Positions 33,948 through 42,885 of a stretch of 64,000 nucleotides of DNA are shown piece after piece; position 1 is the first letter of the stretch, and every line of letters begins with the position of its first letter. Source of the DNA: Streptomyces sp. NBC_01268 (GTDB lineage: Bacteria > Actinomycetota > Actinomycetes > Streptomycetales > Streptomycetaceae); NCBI RefSeq assembly GCF_036240795.1, contig NZ_CP108454.1, positions 2,480,001 to 2,544,000 on the forward strand, given 5' to 3'. A program made the translations under genes and the position numbers. The notes under the pieces are model-generated. The model searched no databases. It was not told where the DNA came from and was given only the letters and a program-made list of their open reading frames with translations.

Positions 33948-33953
33948 GGGGGC

Positions 33954-34709
33954 ATGGGCAAAGGGATGCGGATCGGCGAGATCGCCGCGCTCGTCGGGGT
34001 CACCCCTCGGGCCGTGCGGCACTACCACCACCTCGGGCTGCTGCCCGAGCCCGAGCGGCGGGCCAACGGGTACCGGGAGTACGGGGTGCGGGACGCCGTG
34101 CTGCTCGCGCGGATCCGGCGGCTGACCGAGCTGGGGGTCGGGCTCGACGAGGTGCGGGACGTGCTCGCCGACGACGCCGGGCGGGAGCTGGTGGAGGTCC
34201 TTGAGGAGCTCGACGGGGATCTGGCGCGGCAGGAGCGGGTGATCCGGGAGCGGCGGGCGCGGCTCGGGGAGCTGCTCGGGCAGGCGCGGGAGGGGCGACT
34301 GGCGGCGGAGGGGCCGGTGTCGGCGGAGCTGGCGGCGCTCTTCGCGGAGCTGGGCGAGGCGCCCGGACCGGCCGCGTCGCCGATGGCCGCGAAGGACCGG
34401 GAGCTGCTGACCCTGCTCGACACCGTGGTGCCGGCGGAGGAGCGGGCCCTGCTGATGGAGCGGATGCGGGCGGCGTCCGGGCACGCGCCCGAGCTGTACG
34501 CGCGCCTCGACGCCCTCGTGGACGCGGCGCCCGACGACCCCCGGGTCGCGGAGGCCGCCGCGCTGCTCGCCGCCTGTCTGCCGGACGAGGCCGTCGCGGA
34601 GCCGCCCGGGAGCGGGCTCGCCGACGTCTTCTTCGACGACCTCGCCCCGGCGCAGGCCGCCGTCGTACGGCAGGCGCTGCGGCTGGCGTACGAGCGGACC
34701 GCGCGATGA
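33954..34709 (+). CDS. MerR family transcriptional regulator
   Basis: A 251-residue MerR protein. The N-terminal winged helix (MRIGEIAALVGVTPRAVRHYHHLGLLPEPERRANGYREY, about 5-45) is followed by the linker RIRRLTELGVGLDEVRDVLA and a long dimerisation helix (LARQERVIRERRARLGELL). The C-terminal 140 residues form an effector domain without conserved Cys, so drug or small-molecule sensing is more likely than metal. It overlaps the next gene by 4 bases. Confidence 0.88.
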   Translation: MGKGMRIGEIAALVGVTPRAVRHYHHLGLLPEPERRANGYREYGVRDAVLLARIRRLTELGVGLDEVRDVLADDAGRELVEVLEELDGDLARQERVIRERRARLGELLGQAREGRLAAEGPVSAELAALFAELGEAPGPAASPMAAKDRELLTLLDTVVPAEERALLMERMRAASGHAPELYARLDALVDAAPDDPRVAEAAALLAACLPDEAVAEPPGSGLADVFFDDLAPAQAAVVRQALRLAYERTAR

Positions 34710-35560
34710 GGTACCTCGCTTACGCGCTGCTGCCCGCCGAGTTCGTGCTCGTCGTCTGCCTCGTCGCGGGCGTACGGATACCCGGGGCGGTCCTCGTCGG
34801 TGCCGAGGCGGCCGTGGCGCTGCTGGTCGGCGTCGAGGCCTTCGCCTACCTGCGGCTGCGGCGGCGCGGGCTCTCGCGGCGGGCCGCGCTGAGCCGGCTC
34901 GTGCCGGAGCCGGTGCTGCGGCTGGCCGGGCACGAGCTGCGGCTGATGGCGAGCCTGGCACGCTGGGTCGTCCGCCGGCCGCACGGCGTCGGGCCGGGCG
35001 CCACGGCGTTCCCGCACGCGCGGGACCAGGCGGCCCTCATGTACGGCTTCGCGTTCGTCTGCGTCGTGGAGACCGTCGGCATGTCGTACCTGCTGGCCCC
35101 GTGGCCGGTGGTGCACGCCGTCGTCCTCGTCCTCGACGTGTACACCGTGCTGTTCGTGCTCGGCCTGCACGCCGCCTCCGCGACCCGGCCGCACCTGCTC
35201 ACCGAGGACGCGCTGCGGGTGCGGCAGGCCGCCCACGTCGACGTGCGCATCCCGCTGGAGCGGATCGCCGCCGTCCGCCACGAGTCGCTGTTCTCGCACG
35301 AGAAGGCGGAGGGCGAGCTGAACCTGGCCGTCGGTTCGCAGACCTCCCTCACGGTCGAGCTCACCGGGCCGGTGGCCGCGCCCCGGCTGCTCGGGCCGCC
35401 CCGGCCGGTGCACACCGTCCGCCTCCACGCGGACGACGCGCGGGCGCTCGTACGCGCGCTGCGGGAGGCGCGCGGGACGCTCGGGGGCCGGGGCGGCGAC
35501 GCCGCTACGCCGGCGCGAACAGGACCTTCGCCCGTCCCGGATCCGCCTGCGTCAGCCTGA
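34706..35560 (+). CDS. Integral membrane protein with cytoplasmic PH-like tail, hypothetical
   Basis: A 284-residue protein. Two N-terminal helices (LLPAEFVLVVCLVAGV, VLVGAEAAVALLVGVEAFAYL) and two more near 110-155 surround a basic loop. The C-terminal 110 residues look like a soluble beta domain (VDVRIPLERIAAVRHESLF, LNLAVGSQTSLTVEL). It is coupled to the MerR gene (ATGA overlap) and its 3' end overlaps the facing RNB gene by 56 bases. It may be the target or sensor partner of the MerR protein. Confidence 0.65.
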   Translation: MRYLAYALLPAEFVLVVCLVAGVRIPGAVLVGAEAAVALLVGVEAFAYLRLRRRGLSRRAALSRLVPEPVLRLAGHELRLMASLARWVVRRPHGVGPGATAFPHARDQAALMYGFAFVCVVETVGMSYLLAPWPVVHAVVLVLDVYTVLFVLGLHAASATRPHLLTEDALRVRQAAHVDVRIPLERIAAVRHESLFSHEKAEGELNLAVGSQTSLTVELTGPVAAPRLLGPPRPVHTVRLHADDARALVRALREARGTLGGRGGDAATPARTGPSPVPDPPASA

Positions 35561-36947
35561 CCCGCAGGGGGTCGCCGAGCGGCAGCGGCGCCCCGTCGGC
35601 CTCGACCCGGCCGATCACGGCCGGGTCCGGCAGGTGGACGGTGCCGACGTCCGGTTCGTGCTCCTGGACGTCGATGACGACCGAGTCGAAGGTCTCGCCG
35701 ATCCGGTGGCTCATCAGGGCGGCCTCGACGATGTCGACGCTCTCCCGCTCGGCCTTGTTGGCCAGCTTCGTCCCCTTCGCCATGTCCTGCGGCAGGGTGT
35801 CGAGCGCGCTCAGCACCCACTCGGGCGGAGCCGTGCCCGCGGACGCGGCGAGGCTCAGTTCGCCGGTGTAGCGGTCGATGAGCCGCCGCAGCGGGGCCGT
35901 GCAGTGGGTGTACTCGTCGGCGACGGCCGCGTGCACCGACGGGGTGGGGACGTGCCCGCCGGTGAAGGGCGTGTAGTCGGAGCCGCGCAGCAGGCTGGTG
36001 GCGTCCTGGAGGAAGGCGGCGTGCCGGCCGTTGCCCGGGTCGAGGGAGCGGATCAGCTCCGCGTACGAGACGTGGTGCGGCCACTCGATCCCGAGGGCCT
36101 TGGCGGAGAGCCGCAGCTTGGCGACGGCCCCGTCGGGGGCGGGCGGCAGGGTGCGCAGCACACCGGTGCCCGCCGCGATCATCAGGTCGGCGGCGACCAT
36201 TCCGGTGAGCAGGGAGATCTGGGCGTTCCAGCCGTCGACGGGCAGCGGGACCCGGTAGTCGAGCGTGTAGACGCCGGCGGTCTCGGAGACCTCCTGTTCG
36301 GGCACGTTGAGGGAGACGCCGCCGCGTTCGATCTCCAGCCGCTCCCGGAGGGGGCCGACGGCCGCGAGGAGGGCGAGCGGCTCCTCGGCGGTGCCGGCGT
36401 CGATCTGGGCCTGGGCGCCCGCGTAGTCCAGCTTGGTGACGCTGCGGACGAGGGCCCGGCGCACGTCGACGGCGACCTGGCGCCCCTCGGCGTCGAGGTC
36501 GATGCGCCAGAGCAGGGCGGGGGCGGTGTTGCCCGGCAGGAGGCTGGCCGCGCCCTCGGAGAGCACGGGCGGGTGCAGCGGCACCTTGCCGTCGGGGAGG
36601 TAGAGCGTGGTGGCCCGCCGGTGCGCCTCCGCGTCGAGGGCGCCGCCCGGGGCGACGAACGCGGCGACGTCGGCGATCGCGTAGTGGACGCGGTAGCCGC
36701 CCTCGGGGCGCCGGGCCAGGTGCATGGCCTGGTCCAGGTCCCGGGAGGTCGGCGGGTCGATGGTGAAGAAGGGGATGTCGGTGGCGTCGTACGCGGGCAG
36801 GTGCGGCGCCTTCGCCGCGGCCTCCGCCTCGGCGAGGACGGCCGGCGGGAAGGACTCGGGGATGGCCAGCTGGGTACGGAGCGCGCGCAGGGCGGCCGAC
36901 AGCGGAGCGTCCGCTGCGGCGGTCACGTGAAGGTGTCGGCGGGGCAT
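35505..36947 (-). CDS. RNB-domain ribonuclease (RNase II/R family)
   Basis: Predicted 3'-to-5' exoribonuclease of 480 residues. The RNB catalytic core begins at ATDIPFFTIDPPTSRDLDQAMHL, which supplies the acidic Mg-binding cluster, and continues with YAIADVAAFV, LYLPDGKVPLHPPVLSEG, SLLPG and YTHCTAPLRRLIDRY. It lacks the long cold-shock and S1 arrays of full RNase R, as is usual for this actinobacterial form. The ATG at 36947 matches the family start. It acts in the cytoplasm in RNA turnover. Confidence 0.9.
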   Translation of the reverse strand: MPRRHLHVTAAADAPLSAALRALRTQLAIPESFPPAVLAEAEAAAKAPHLPAYDATDIPFFTIDPPTSRDLDQAMHLARRPEGGYRVHYAIADVAAFVAPGGALDAEAHRRATTLYLPDGKVPLHPPVLSEGAASLLPGNTAPALLWRIDLDAEGRQVAVDVRRALVRSVTKLDYAGAQAQIDAGTAEEPLALLAAVGPLRERLEIERGGVSLNVPEQEVSETAGVYTLDYRVPLPVDGWNAQISLLTGMVAADLMIAAGTGVLRTLPPAPDGAVAKLRLSAKALGIEWPHHVSYAELIRSLDPGNGRHAAFLQDATSLLRGSDYTPFTGGHVPTPSVHAAVADEYTHCTAPLRRLIDRYTGELSLAASAGTAPPEWVLSALDTLPQDMAKGTKLANKAERESVDIVEAALMSHRIGETFDSVVIDVQEHEPDVGTVHLPDPAVIGRVEADGAPLPLGDPLRVRLTQADPGRAKVLFAPA

Positions 36948-37076
36948 GGACCGAGCGTAGGACGGGGGGCGGGGGGCGGCACCTCGTCGCGGGCGGCGGC
37001 CCGGGCCCCCCGCCACCTCGTACGCTGGGTCACCGGGGCCGCACCCCCACGCCCGTACGTACGAAGGAGAACCGCC

Positions 37077-37844
37077 GTGCTCGTCCTGTTGCCGCCCTCC
37101 GAAGGCAAGGCCTCCTCGGGGCGCGGGGCGCCGCTCAAGCCGGAGTCGCTGTCGCTGCCGGGGCTCGCGCAGGCGCGGGCCGCGGTCCTCGACGAGCTGG
37201 TCGAGCTGTGCGCCGCCGACGAGGAGAAGGCGCGCGAGGTGCTCGGCCTGAGCGAGGGCCTGCGCGGTGAGGTCGCGAAGAACACGGAGCTGCGGACGGC
37301 CGGCGCGCGTCCCGCCGGGGAGATCTACACCGGGGTCCTGTACGACGCGCTGGGCCTGTCGACGCTGGACACGGCGGCCCGGAAGCGGGCGGACCGCTCG
37401 CTGCTGGTGTTCTCCGGGCTGTGGGGCGCCGTACGGGTGAGCGACCGGATCCCGTCGTACCGCTGCTCGATGGGAGTGAAGCTGCCGGCTCTCGGCGCGC
37501 TCGGGGCGCACTGGCGCGGGGCGATGGCCGCGGTCCTGCCGGAGGAGGCCGGGGACGGTCCGGTCCTGGACCTGCGCTCGTCGGCGTACGCGTCGGCGTG
37601 GAAGCCGAAGGGCGACCTGGCCGCGCGTACGGCGACGGTGCGCGTGCTGCACGCGCCGACCCGGAAGGTGGTCAGCCACTTCAACAAGGCGACGAAGGGG
37701 CGCATCGTGCGGAGCCTCCTGGAGTCGGGCGCGGCGCCGGCCGGCCGGGAGGAACTGACGGAGGCGCTGCGGGACCTGGGGTACGTGGTGGAGGAGGGCG
37801 GCAAGGCGGGAGCGCTGGACGTGCTGGTGGACGAGATCCACTAG
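37077..37844 (+). CDS. yaaA: YaaA family peroxide stress / DNA-binding protein
   Basis: A 255-residue member of the YaaA (DUF328) family, which limits hydrogen-peroxide damage by lowering free iron in E. coli. Diagnostic pieces are the N-terminal LVLLPPSEGKA, the central LLVFSGLWGAVRVSDRIPSYRCSMG and KVVSHFNKATKGR. The GTG has AAGGAG 7 bases upstream. It is a single gene between the RNB ribonuclease and the KDPG aldolase. The assignment is firm at family level. Confidence 0.9.
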   Translation: MLVLLPPSEGKASSGRGAPLKPESLSLPGLAQARAAVLDELVELCAADEEKAREVLGLSEGLRGEVAKNTELRTAGARPAGEIYTGVLYDALGLSTLDTAARKRADRSLLVFSGLWGAVRVSDRIPSYRCSMGVKLPALGALGAHWRGAMAAVLPEEAGDGPVLDLRSSAYASAWKPKGDLAARTATVRVLHAPTRKVVSHFNKATKGRIVRSLLESGAAPAGREELTEALRDLGYVVEEGGKAGALDVLVDEIH

Positions 37845-37859
37845 CCCCACCCGGCCGCC

Positions 37860-37885
37860 GTTGCAACATACGCAACGCTCGTTGC
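37860..37885. promoter_or_regulatory. Operator candidate before eda
   Basis: Overlapping inverted repeats GTTGC-aacatac-GCAAC (37860-37876) and GCAACG-CT-CGTTGC (37872-37885) sit 32 bases upstream of the aldolase ATG. The regulator is unknown; IclR- or GntR-type proteins bind sites of this kind in sugar-acid pathways. Confidence 0.5.
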
Positions 37886-37916
37886 ACACCCCGTTCCGCA
37901 CCGCCAGGATGGGGCC

Positions 37917-38546
37917 ATGACGAGCGTGCTTGACCTTGCCTCCGCCTCCCCCGTCGTCCCGGTCGTCGTGATCGAGGACGCCGCCGACGCCGTACCGCTG
38001 GCCCGCGCCCTGGTGGCCGGCGGCCTGCCCGCGATCGAGGTGACCCTGCGCACCCCGGCGGCCCTCGACGCCCTCCGGGCGATCGCGGCGGAGGTACCGG
38101 AGGCGGTCGTCGGCGCGGGCACGGTCGTCTCGCCCGTCGACGTGGCGGACGCGGTCGGCGCGGGGGCCCGCTTCCTGGTGAGCCCCGGCTGGACGGACGC
38201 CCTCCTGGAGGCGATGCGCGCCTCGGGCGTGGCGTTCCTCCCCGGCGTCTCGACCGCCTCGGAGGTCGTGGCGCTGCTCGAACGCGGGGTGACGGACATG
38301 AAGTTCTTCCCCGCGGAGGCGGCGGGCGGCGTGCCGTACCTGAAGTCCCTCGCGGGGCCCCTCCCCCGGGCCCGCTTCTGCCCGACGGGCGGCATCTCCC
38401 GCAGCTCCGCCCCGGGTTACCTGGCCCTCCCGAACGTGGCGTGCGTCGGCGGCACCTGGATGCTCCCGGCGGACGCGCTCGCGGCCCGCGACTGGGGGCG
38501 CGTCGAGGCGCTCGCGCGGGAGGCCTCGGGACTGGCGGGCGGCTGA
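37917..38546 (+). CDS. eda: 2-keto-3-deoxy-6-phosphogluconate aldolase
   Basis: KDPG/KHG aldolase of 209 residues, splitting KDPG to pyruvate and glyceraldehyde 3-phosphate. The TIM-barrel signatures are present: the active-site Glu in GGLPAIEVTLRTP, VVGAGTVVSP, FLVSPGW, and the Schiff-base Lys in MKFFPAEAAGG, with the phosphate loop FCPTGGI. A palindromic operator lies upstream and a hairpin overlaps the stop. It stands alone, without the dehydratase gene. Confidence 0.92.
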   Translation: MTSVLDLASASPVVPVVVIEDAADAVPLARALVAGGLPAIEVTLRTPAALDALRAIAAEVPEAVVGAGTVVSPVDVADAVGAGARFLVSPGWTDALLEAMRASGVAFLPGVSTASEVVALLERGVTDMKFFPAEAAGGVPYLKSLAGPLPRARFCPTGGISRSSAPGYLALPNVACVGGTWMLPADALAARDWGRVEALAREASGLAGG

Positions 38547-38563
38547 CCCGGCAGTCGGGTCAG
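38543..38563. terminator. Hairpin overlapping the eda stop codon
   Basis: CTGACCCG and CGGGTCAG arms with a 5-base loop; the left arm contains the TGA stop of eda. It serves as terminator towards the facing RNase HI gene. Confidence 0.6.
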
Positions 38564-38598
38564 CCGGGCCGCGGCCTCCGGCGGGCTCCGGGTGCCGG

Positions 38599-40056
38599 CT
38601 ACCTCAGGTGCGAGGTGTCGTTGAGGAGGCGGACCGACGCGTTGCCGTCCGCGTAGTAGGCCACCGCCGAGATCGAGGCCGCCGAGAGCTCCATGCGGAA
38701 CAGGGACTCGGGCGGGGCGCCGAGGGCGAGTCGCACCAGGGTCTTGATGGGGGTCACGTGGGTGACCGCCAGGACCGTGCGGCCCGCGTAGGCGGCCGTC
38801 AGGCGGTCGCGGGTGGCGGCTACCCGGCGGGCGACGGTCGCGAAGCTCTCGCCGCCGCCGGTCGGGGCGGCCTTCGGGGAGGCGAGCCAGGCGTCGAGGT
38901 CGTCCCTGTACCGCTCGCGGACCTCGCCGAAGGTGAGGCCCTCCCAGGCGCCGAAGTCGGTCTCGCGCAGCCCGTTCTCGATCCGGACGTCCAGGCCGAG
39001 GCGGGTGGCGACGGCCTCGGCGGTCTGGCGGCAGCGGGTGAGCGGGGAGCTGACGATCTCCTGGATCGTGCCGCGCGCGGCGAGCGCGGCGGCCACGGCC
39101 TCGGCCTGGCGGCGGCCGGCCGCGGACAGCTCGGGGTCGCCCCCGCCGCTGCCGGAGAAGCGCTTCTCGGGGGTGAGGGCCGTCTCGCCGTGCCGGAGGA
39201 GCACGAACGTCGCCGGGGCGCCCATGTCCGGGCCCGACCAGCCCGGCGAGGCGGCGGGCGCGGCCCGCGTGTGCGCCGCGTCCGCGGCCTCCGCCTCGAA
39301 GTCGCCCGTCGCCGTCTCGCGGTCAGCGGCGACGGTCCGGTCCGCCGCCGCGGCGGTGCTCAGGGAGGCGCGGGCCTGGGACGCCACGGCCTCGTCGGGG
39401 GCGAAGAGGCCGTCGTCGGAGGCGGAGACGGAAGCGGAGGCGGAGGCGGAAGCGGAGGCGGCAGGCGTGGCGGGCGGGCGCCCGGCCGCGGTCGTGGTCG
39501 CGGTCGGCTTGCCGCCGGCCAGGGCGGCCCGCGCCCTGGCCGCGCCGGCCGTCGGGTCGCCCGCCGCCTTGCGGGCGGCGGCCAGGTCGGCCGTCAGGTC
39601 CAGGGCCGCGGTCGACGCGGCGGGGCTCCACTGCTCGCCCCGGCGCCCGGCGTCCATCGCCTCGTTGGCCAGCCGGTCCGCGTGCTTGTTGCGCTCGCGC
39701 GGGATCCACTCGTAGCGGACCCGGCCCGGCGGGAAGACGCGGGCGGCCTCGGCCGCCAGCGGCTTCATGTCGGGGTGCTTGATCTTCCAGCGGCCGGACA
39801 TCTGCTCGACGACCAGCTTGGAGTCCATGCGGACATGGACGGTGCAGTCCGGGAACAGCTCCCTGGCGGCGGCCAGACCGGCCACCAGGCCCTTGTACTC
39901 GGCGACGTTGTTCGTCGCGACGCCGATGAACTCGGCCCGCTCCGCCAGGGTCTCCCCCGTCGCCGGGTCCAGGACCACCGCCCCGTAGCCGGCGGGTCCC
40001 GGGTTGCCCCGGGAGCCCCCGTCGGCCTCGACGATCAGCTCCCTCGACGGTGTCAT
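38599..40056 (-). CDS. Bifunctional RNase HI / acid phosphatase
   Basis: A 485-residue fusion known from actinobacteria (Rv2228c type). Residues about 1-140 are RNase HI with the catalytic acidic residues in VEADGGSRGNPGPAGYG, NNVAEYKGL and VRMDSKLVVEQM. The C-terminal part (about 285-485) is a histidine phosphatase with the RHGE motif (FVLLRHGETALT) and the second His in VLAVTHVTPI. Between them is a low-complexity Ala/Ser linker. The ATG shares a base with the stop of the zinc-ribbon gene before it, as expected for a three-gene operon. Confidence 0.92.
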   Translation of the reverse strand: MTPSRELIVEADGGSRGNPGPAGYGAVVLDPATGETLAERAEFIGVATNNVAEYKGLVAGLAAARELFPDCTVHVRMDSKLVVEQMSGRWKIKHPDMKPLAAEAARVFPPGRVRYEWIPRERNKHADRLANEAMDAGRRGEQWSPAASTAALDLTADLAAARKAAGDPTAGAARARAALAGGKPTATTTAAGRPPATPAASASASASASVSASDDGLFAPDEAVASQARASLSTAAAADRTVAADRETATGDFEAEAADAAHTRAAPAASPGWSGPDMGAPATFVLLRHGETALTPEKRFSGSGGGDPELSAAGRRQAEAVAAALAARGTIQEIVSSPLTRCRQTAEAVATRLGLDVRIENGLRETDFGAWEGLTFGEVRERYRDDLDAWLASPKAAPTGGGESFATVARRVAATRDRLTAAYAGRTVLAVTHVTPIKTLVRLALGAPPESLFRMELSAASISAVAYYADGNASVRLLNDTSHLR

Positions 40057-40799
40057 TACAGACCGGACTCCGACGTACGGACCAGGATCCGGCGGCAGTT
40101 CTCGCAGCGCAGCACGGTGTCGGTGGCGGCCGCGCGGACCTCGTTGACCTCGGTGATGTTCAGCTCGATGTGGCAGCCCTCGCACTTGCGCTGGTACAGC
40201 CGGGCCGCGCCGACGCCGCCCTGCTGCTCGCGCAGCTTCTCGTAGAGCTTCATCAGGTCGGCCGGGACGGAGCCCGCCACGAGCTCGCGCTCCTTGGTGA
40301 CCGAGGCGGTCTCGGCGTCCAGCTCGGCCTGCGCGCGGTCGCGGCGGCCGGTCGCGTCGTCGGTCTTGGCCTGCACGGCGGCGACCCTCTCGGTCAGCTC
40401 GGCGACGCGCTCCTGGGCGGACTCGCGGCGCTCCATGACCTCCAGGACGATCTCCTCGAGGTCGCCCTGGCGCTTGGCGAGCGAGGTGATCTCGCGCTGC
40501 AGGCTCTCCAGGTCCTTCGGGGAGGACACGGCACCGGAGTCGAGCCGCTGCTGGTCGCGGGCGGCGCGCTGGCGCACCTGGTCGACGTCCTGCTCCGCCT
40601 TGGTCTGCTCGCGGGCGCAGTCGCTCTCCTCGGTCTGCGCGGCGACGTGCAGGTCGCGGAGCTGGGTGAGGTCCTTGTTCAGCGACTCGATCTCGGCGTG
40701 CTCCGGCAGCGACCGGCGCTTGTGCGCGATCTGCTGGAGGCGCACGTCCAGGGCCTGGACGTCGAGGAGTCGGATCTGGTCGGCGGGCGCGGCGTTCAG
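40056..40799 (-). CDS. Coiled-coil protein with C4 zinc ribbon
   Basis: A 247-residue conserved actinobacterial protein. A long coiled coil (about 5-185; ALDVRLQQIAHKRRSLPEH to LDAETASVTKERELV) is capped by a C4 zinc ribbon (CEGCHIEL and CENCRRIL). The conserved product begins NAAPADQIRLLD. The only fitting start codon is the CTG at 40799, which has GGAG 10 bases upstream and overlaps the Nif3 stop (CTGA), so a rare CTG start is proposed. Its role is unclear; it is always found with Nif3 and RNase HI genes. Confidence 0.85.
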   Translation of the reverse strand: MNAAPADQIRLLDVQALDVRLQQIAHKRRSLPEHAEIESLNKDLTQLRDLHVAAQTEESDCAREQTKAEQDVDQVRQRAARDQQRLDSGAVSSPKDLESLQREITSLAKRQGDLEEIVLEVMERRESAQERVAELTERVAAVQAKTDDATGRRDRAQAELDAETASVTKERELVAGSVPADLMKLYEKLREQQGGVGAARLYQRKCEGCHIELNITEVNEVRAAATDTVLRCENCRRILVRTSESGL

Positions 40800-41665
40800 T
40801 TGGGGGCTCCAGGAGAGGTGGGTGCGGAAGGGGCGCTCGGAGCGCTCCCGGGGAGGGCGGCGGCCGGGTCGACGTGGGCCGACCAGGGGTCGGTGACCGT
40901 CTGGGAGACGTGGACGCGCAGGTCCCAGCCGTGGCGGTCGGAGATCGTGTCGAGCTGGGCGGCGGCCTGCTCGCACCAGGGCCATTCGGTGGCCCAGTGG
41001 GCGGCGTCGACCAGGCCGAGCGGGGAGTGCTGGGTCGCCTCGGAGACGGGGTGGTGGCGCAGGTCCGCGGTGAGGAAGGCGTCCACGCCCGCGGCCCGTA
41101 CGGCGTCGAAGAGGCTGTCGCCGGAGCCGCCGCTGACGGCGACCCGGCGCAGCTCCATGTCGGGGTCGCCGGCGAGGCGGATGCCCTGCGCGGTGGCGGG
41201 CAGCCGCTTCGCGGCGCGGGCGGCGAACTCGGCGAGGGTCTCGGGGTGGTCCAGCTCGCAGATCCGGCCGAGGTTGCTCTCGGGGACGAGCGGTCCGGTG
41301 ACCCGGAGGTCGAGGGCGCCGGCGAGGGCGTCGGAGACGCCGGGGTCGGCGGTGTCGGCGTTGGTGTGGGCCACGTGGAGGGCGATGTCGTGCTTGATCA
41401 GGGTGTGCACGACCCGGCCCTTGAAGTGGGAGGCCGCGACGGTCGTCGTCCCGCGCAGGTAGAGCGGGTGGTGGGTGACGATCAGGTCGGCGCCGAGCGC
41501 GATGGCCTCGGCGGCGATCTCCTGTACGGGATCGACGGCGAAGAGCACGCGGGAGACCTCGGCGTCGGGGTCGCCGCAGACGGTGCCGACGGCGTCCCAC
41601 TGCTCGGCCCGCTCGGGCGGCCAGAGGGCGTCGAGCTCGGCGATGACTTCAGACAGACGGGGCAC
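40796..41665 (-). CDS. Nif3-like dinuclear metal centre protein
   Basis: A 289-residue member of the Nif3/YbgI family, which forms a hexameric ring with a two-metal site. Metal-binding segments are GADLIVTHHPLYLRG (tandem His), the His in LHVAHTNADTA, and the C-terminal LTADLRHHPVSEA with DAAHWATEWPW. The GTG at 41665 gives the family start (PRLSEVIAELDALWPP). First gene of the operon with the zinc-ribbon protein and RNase HI. Biochemical role remains uncertain for the whole family. Confidence 0.9.
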   Translation of the reverse strand: MPRLSEVIAELDALWPPERAEQWDAVGTVCGDPDAEVSRVLFAVDPVQEIAAEAIALGADLIVTHHPLYLRGTTTVAASHFKGRVVHTLIKHDIALHVAHTNADTADPGVSDALAGALDLRVTGPLVPESNLGRICELDHPETLAEFAARAAKRLPATAQGIRLAGDPDMELRRVAVSGGSGDSLFDAVRAAGVDAFLTADLRHHPVSEATQHSPLGLVDAAHWATEWPWCEQAAAQLDTISDRHGWDLRVHVSQTVTDPWSAHVDPAAALPGSAPSAPSAPTSPGAPN

Positions 41666-41787
41666 GAGGGAAAGGCTACCTGCCCTGCATGCCCCGCCGT
41701 CCTGGCCTGTGGACAACCTGCTCCGGCCGGGTGGGCGCGCCCGCCCGCCGGGTGGGGCGGCCCCGCCCCGGCCGCCGCCCGGTCCCG

Positions 41788-42822
41788 CTACTTCACGAGG
41801 TCGGCGCGCAGGTCGTCGAGGACGCTGTCGGCGGCGGTGACACCGAGGCCGAGGTACCAGGTCTCGTCCGGGACGTCCTTGGCCTGGCCGGCCTTGACCG
41901 CCTTGAGGTTCTTCCAGAGCGGGTTGGCCTGGGCGGTGTCCCGCTTGGTGGCCTTGGGGTCGCCGTAGACGCCGGTGAAGATCCAGTCGCCGTCGGCCTG
42001 GTCGATCTTCTCGGGGCTGACCTCGACGGCGAGGTCGTCCACCTGCTGGTTGGCGGGCCGGGGCAGGCCGGCGTCCTCCAGGATGGTGCCGATGAAGGAG
42101 GCCTTGGCGTAGAGGCGGATCTTGCCCGGGAGGTAGCGGACCATGGAGACGGTCGGCTTGTCGGCCCCGAGGTCCGTCCCGAGCTTCCTCGCCTTGGTCT
42201 CGTAGGCGTCCAGCTTGGTCTTCGCCTCCGCGCTCTTGTCCAGGGCGGCGGCGTTGAGCAGGTAGTTCTCCTTCCAGGTGAAGCCCGGGCGGATGGAGAA
42301 GACGGTGGGGGCGATCTTCGACAGCTCGTCGTACTTGTCCGCGGCGCGCAGCTGGCTGCCGAGGATCAGGTCGGGCTGGAGGTTGGCGATCGCCTCCAGG
42401 TTGAGGTTGTTGATGGTGCCGATGGACTTGGGGCTCCCGGCGTCCTTCTTCAGGTAGCCGGGGATGCCGTCGTCGCCCTCGGAGGGGGCGTAGCCGACGG
42501 GCTTGACGCCGAGGGAGACGACGTTGTCGAGCTCGCCGACGTCGAGGACGATCACGCGCTTGGGCGCGGCGGGGATCTCGGTCTTGCCGAGGGCGTGGGT
42601 GAGGGTGCGCGGGAACTGTCCCGGCTGGGCGTCCGTCCCCATGGCGGCGGTCTTGGCGGCGGCGTCGCCGAAGTCCTTGCCGCCGACGGCGACGTCCTTC
42701 TTCTTGCCGCCCTCGTCCTTCTTGGCCCCGTCCGAGGAGCCGTCACCGCCTCCGCAGGCCGCGAGGGTGAGCGCGGCGGCGAGGCCGAGGGCGGCGGCGG
42801 TGCCGCGGCGGCGGAAGGACAT
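41788..42822 (-). CDS. Iron-siderophore ABC transporter substrate-binding lipoprotein
   Basis: A 344-residue lipoprotein of the FhuD/FepB-type class III binding proteins. The signal ends in lipobox LAAC (Cys about 22), then an acidic/Lys spacer (KKDEGGKKKD), then the two lobes with PAAPKRVIVLDVGELDNVVSLGVKPVGY, LNLEAIANLQPDLILGS and the linking helix. An iron box lies 64 bases upstream. No permease or ATPase genes adjoin it, so it must work with subunits coded elsewhere. A ferric-siderophore ligand is inferred. Confidence 0.9.
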   Translation of the reverse strand: MSFRRRGTAAALGLAAALTLAACGGGDGSSDGAKKDEGGKKKDVAVGGKDFGDAAAKTAAMGTDAQPGQFPRTLTHALGKTEIPAAPKRVIVLDVGELDNVVSLGVKPVGYAPSEGDDGIPGYLKKDAGSPKSIGTINNLNLEAIANLQPDLILGSQLRAADKYDELSKIAPTVFSIRPGFTWKENYLLNAAALDKSAEAKTKLDAYETKARKLGTDLGADKPTVSMVRYLPGKIRLYAKASFIGTILEDAGLPRPANQQVDDLAVEVSPEKIDQADGDWIFTGVYGDPKATKRDTAQANPLWKNLKAVKAGQAKDVPDETWYLGLGVTAADSVLDDLRADLVK

Positions 42823-42885
42823 GAAGGATCTCCTGTACGCGTACGGGGACGGCTCGCGACCCGGAGGCGGAGCACCGAGTTCCAC

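Noticed and set aside
39417-39470. Ala/Ser-coding repeat in the RNase HI/phosphatase gene as a regulatory repeat
   Set aside because: Units are irregular and fit a flexible linker between two enzyme domains.
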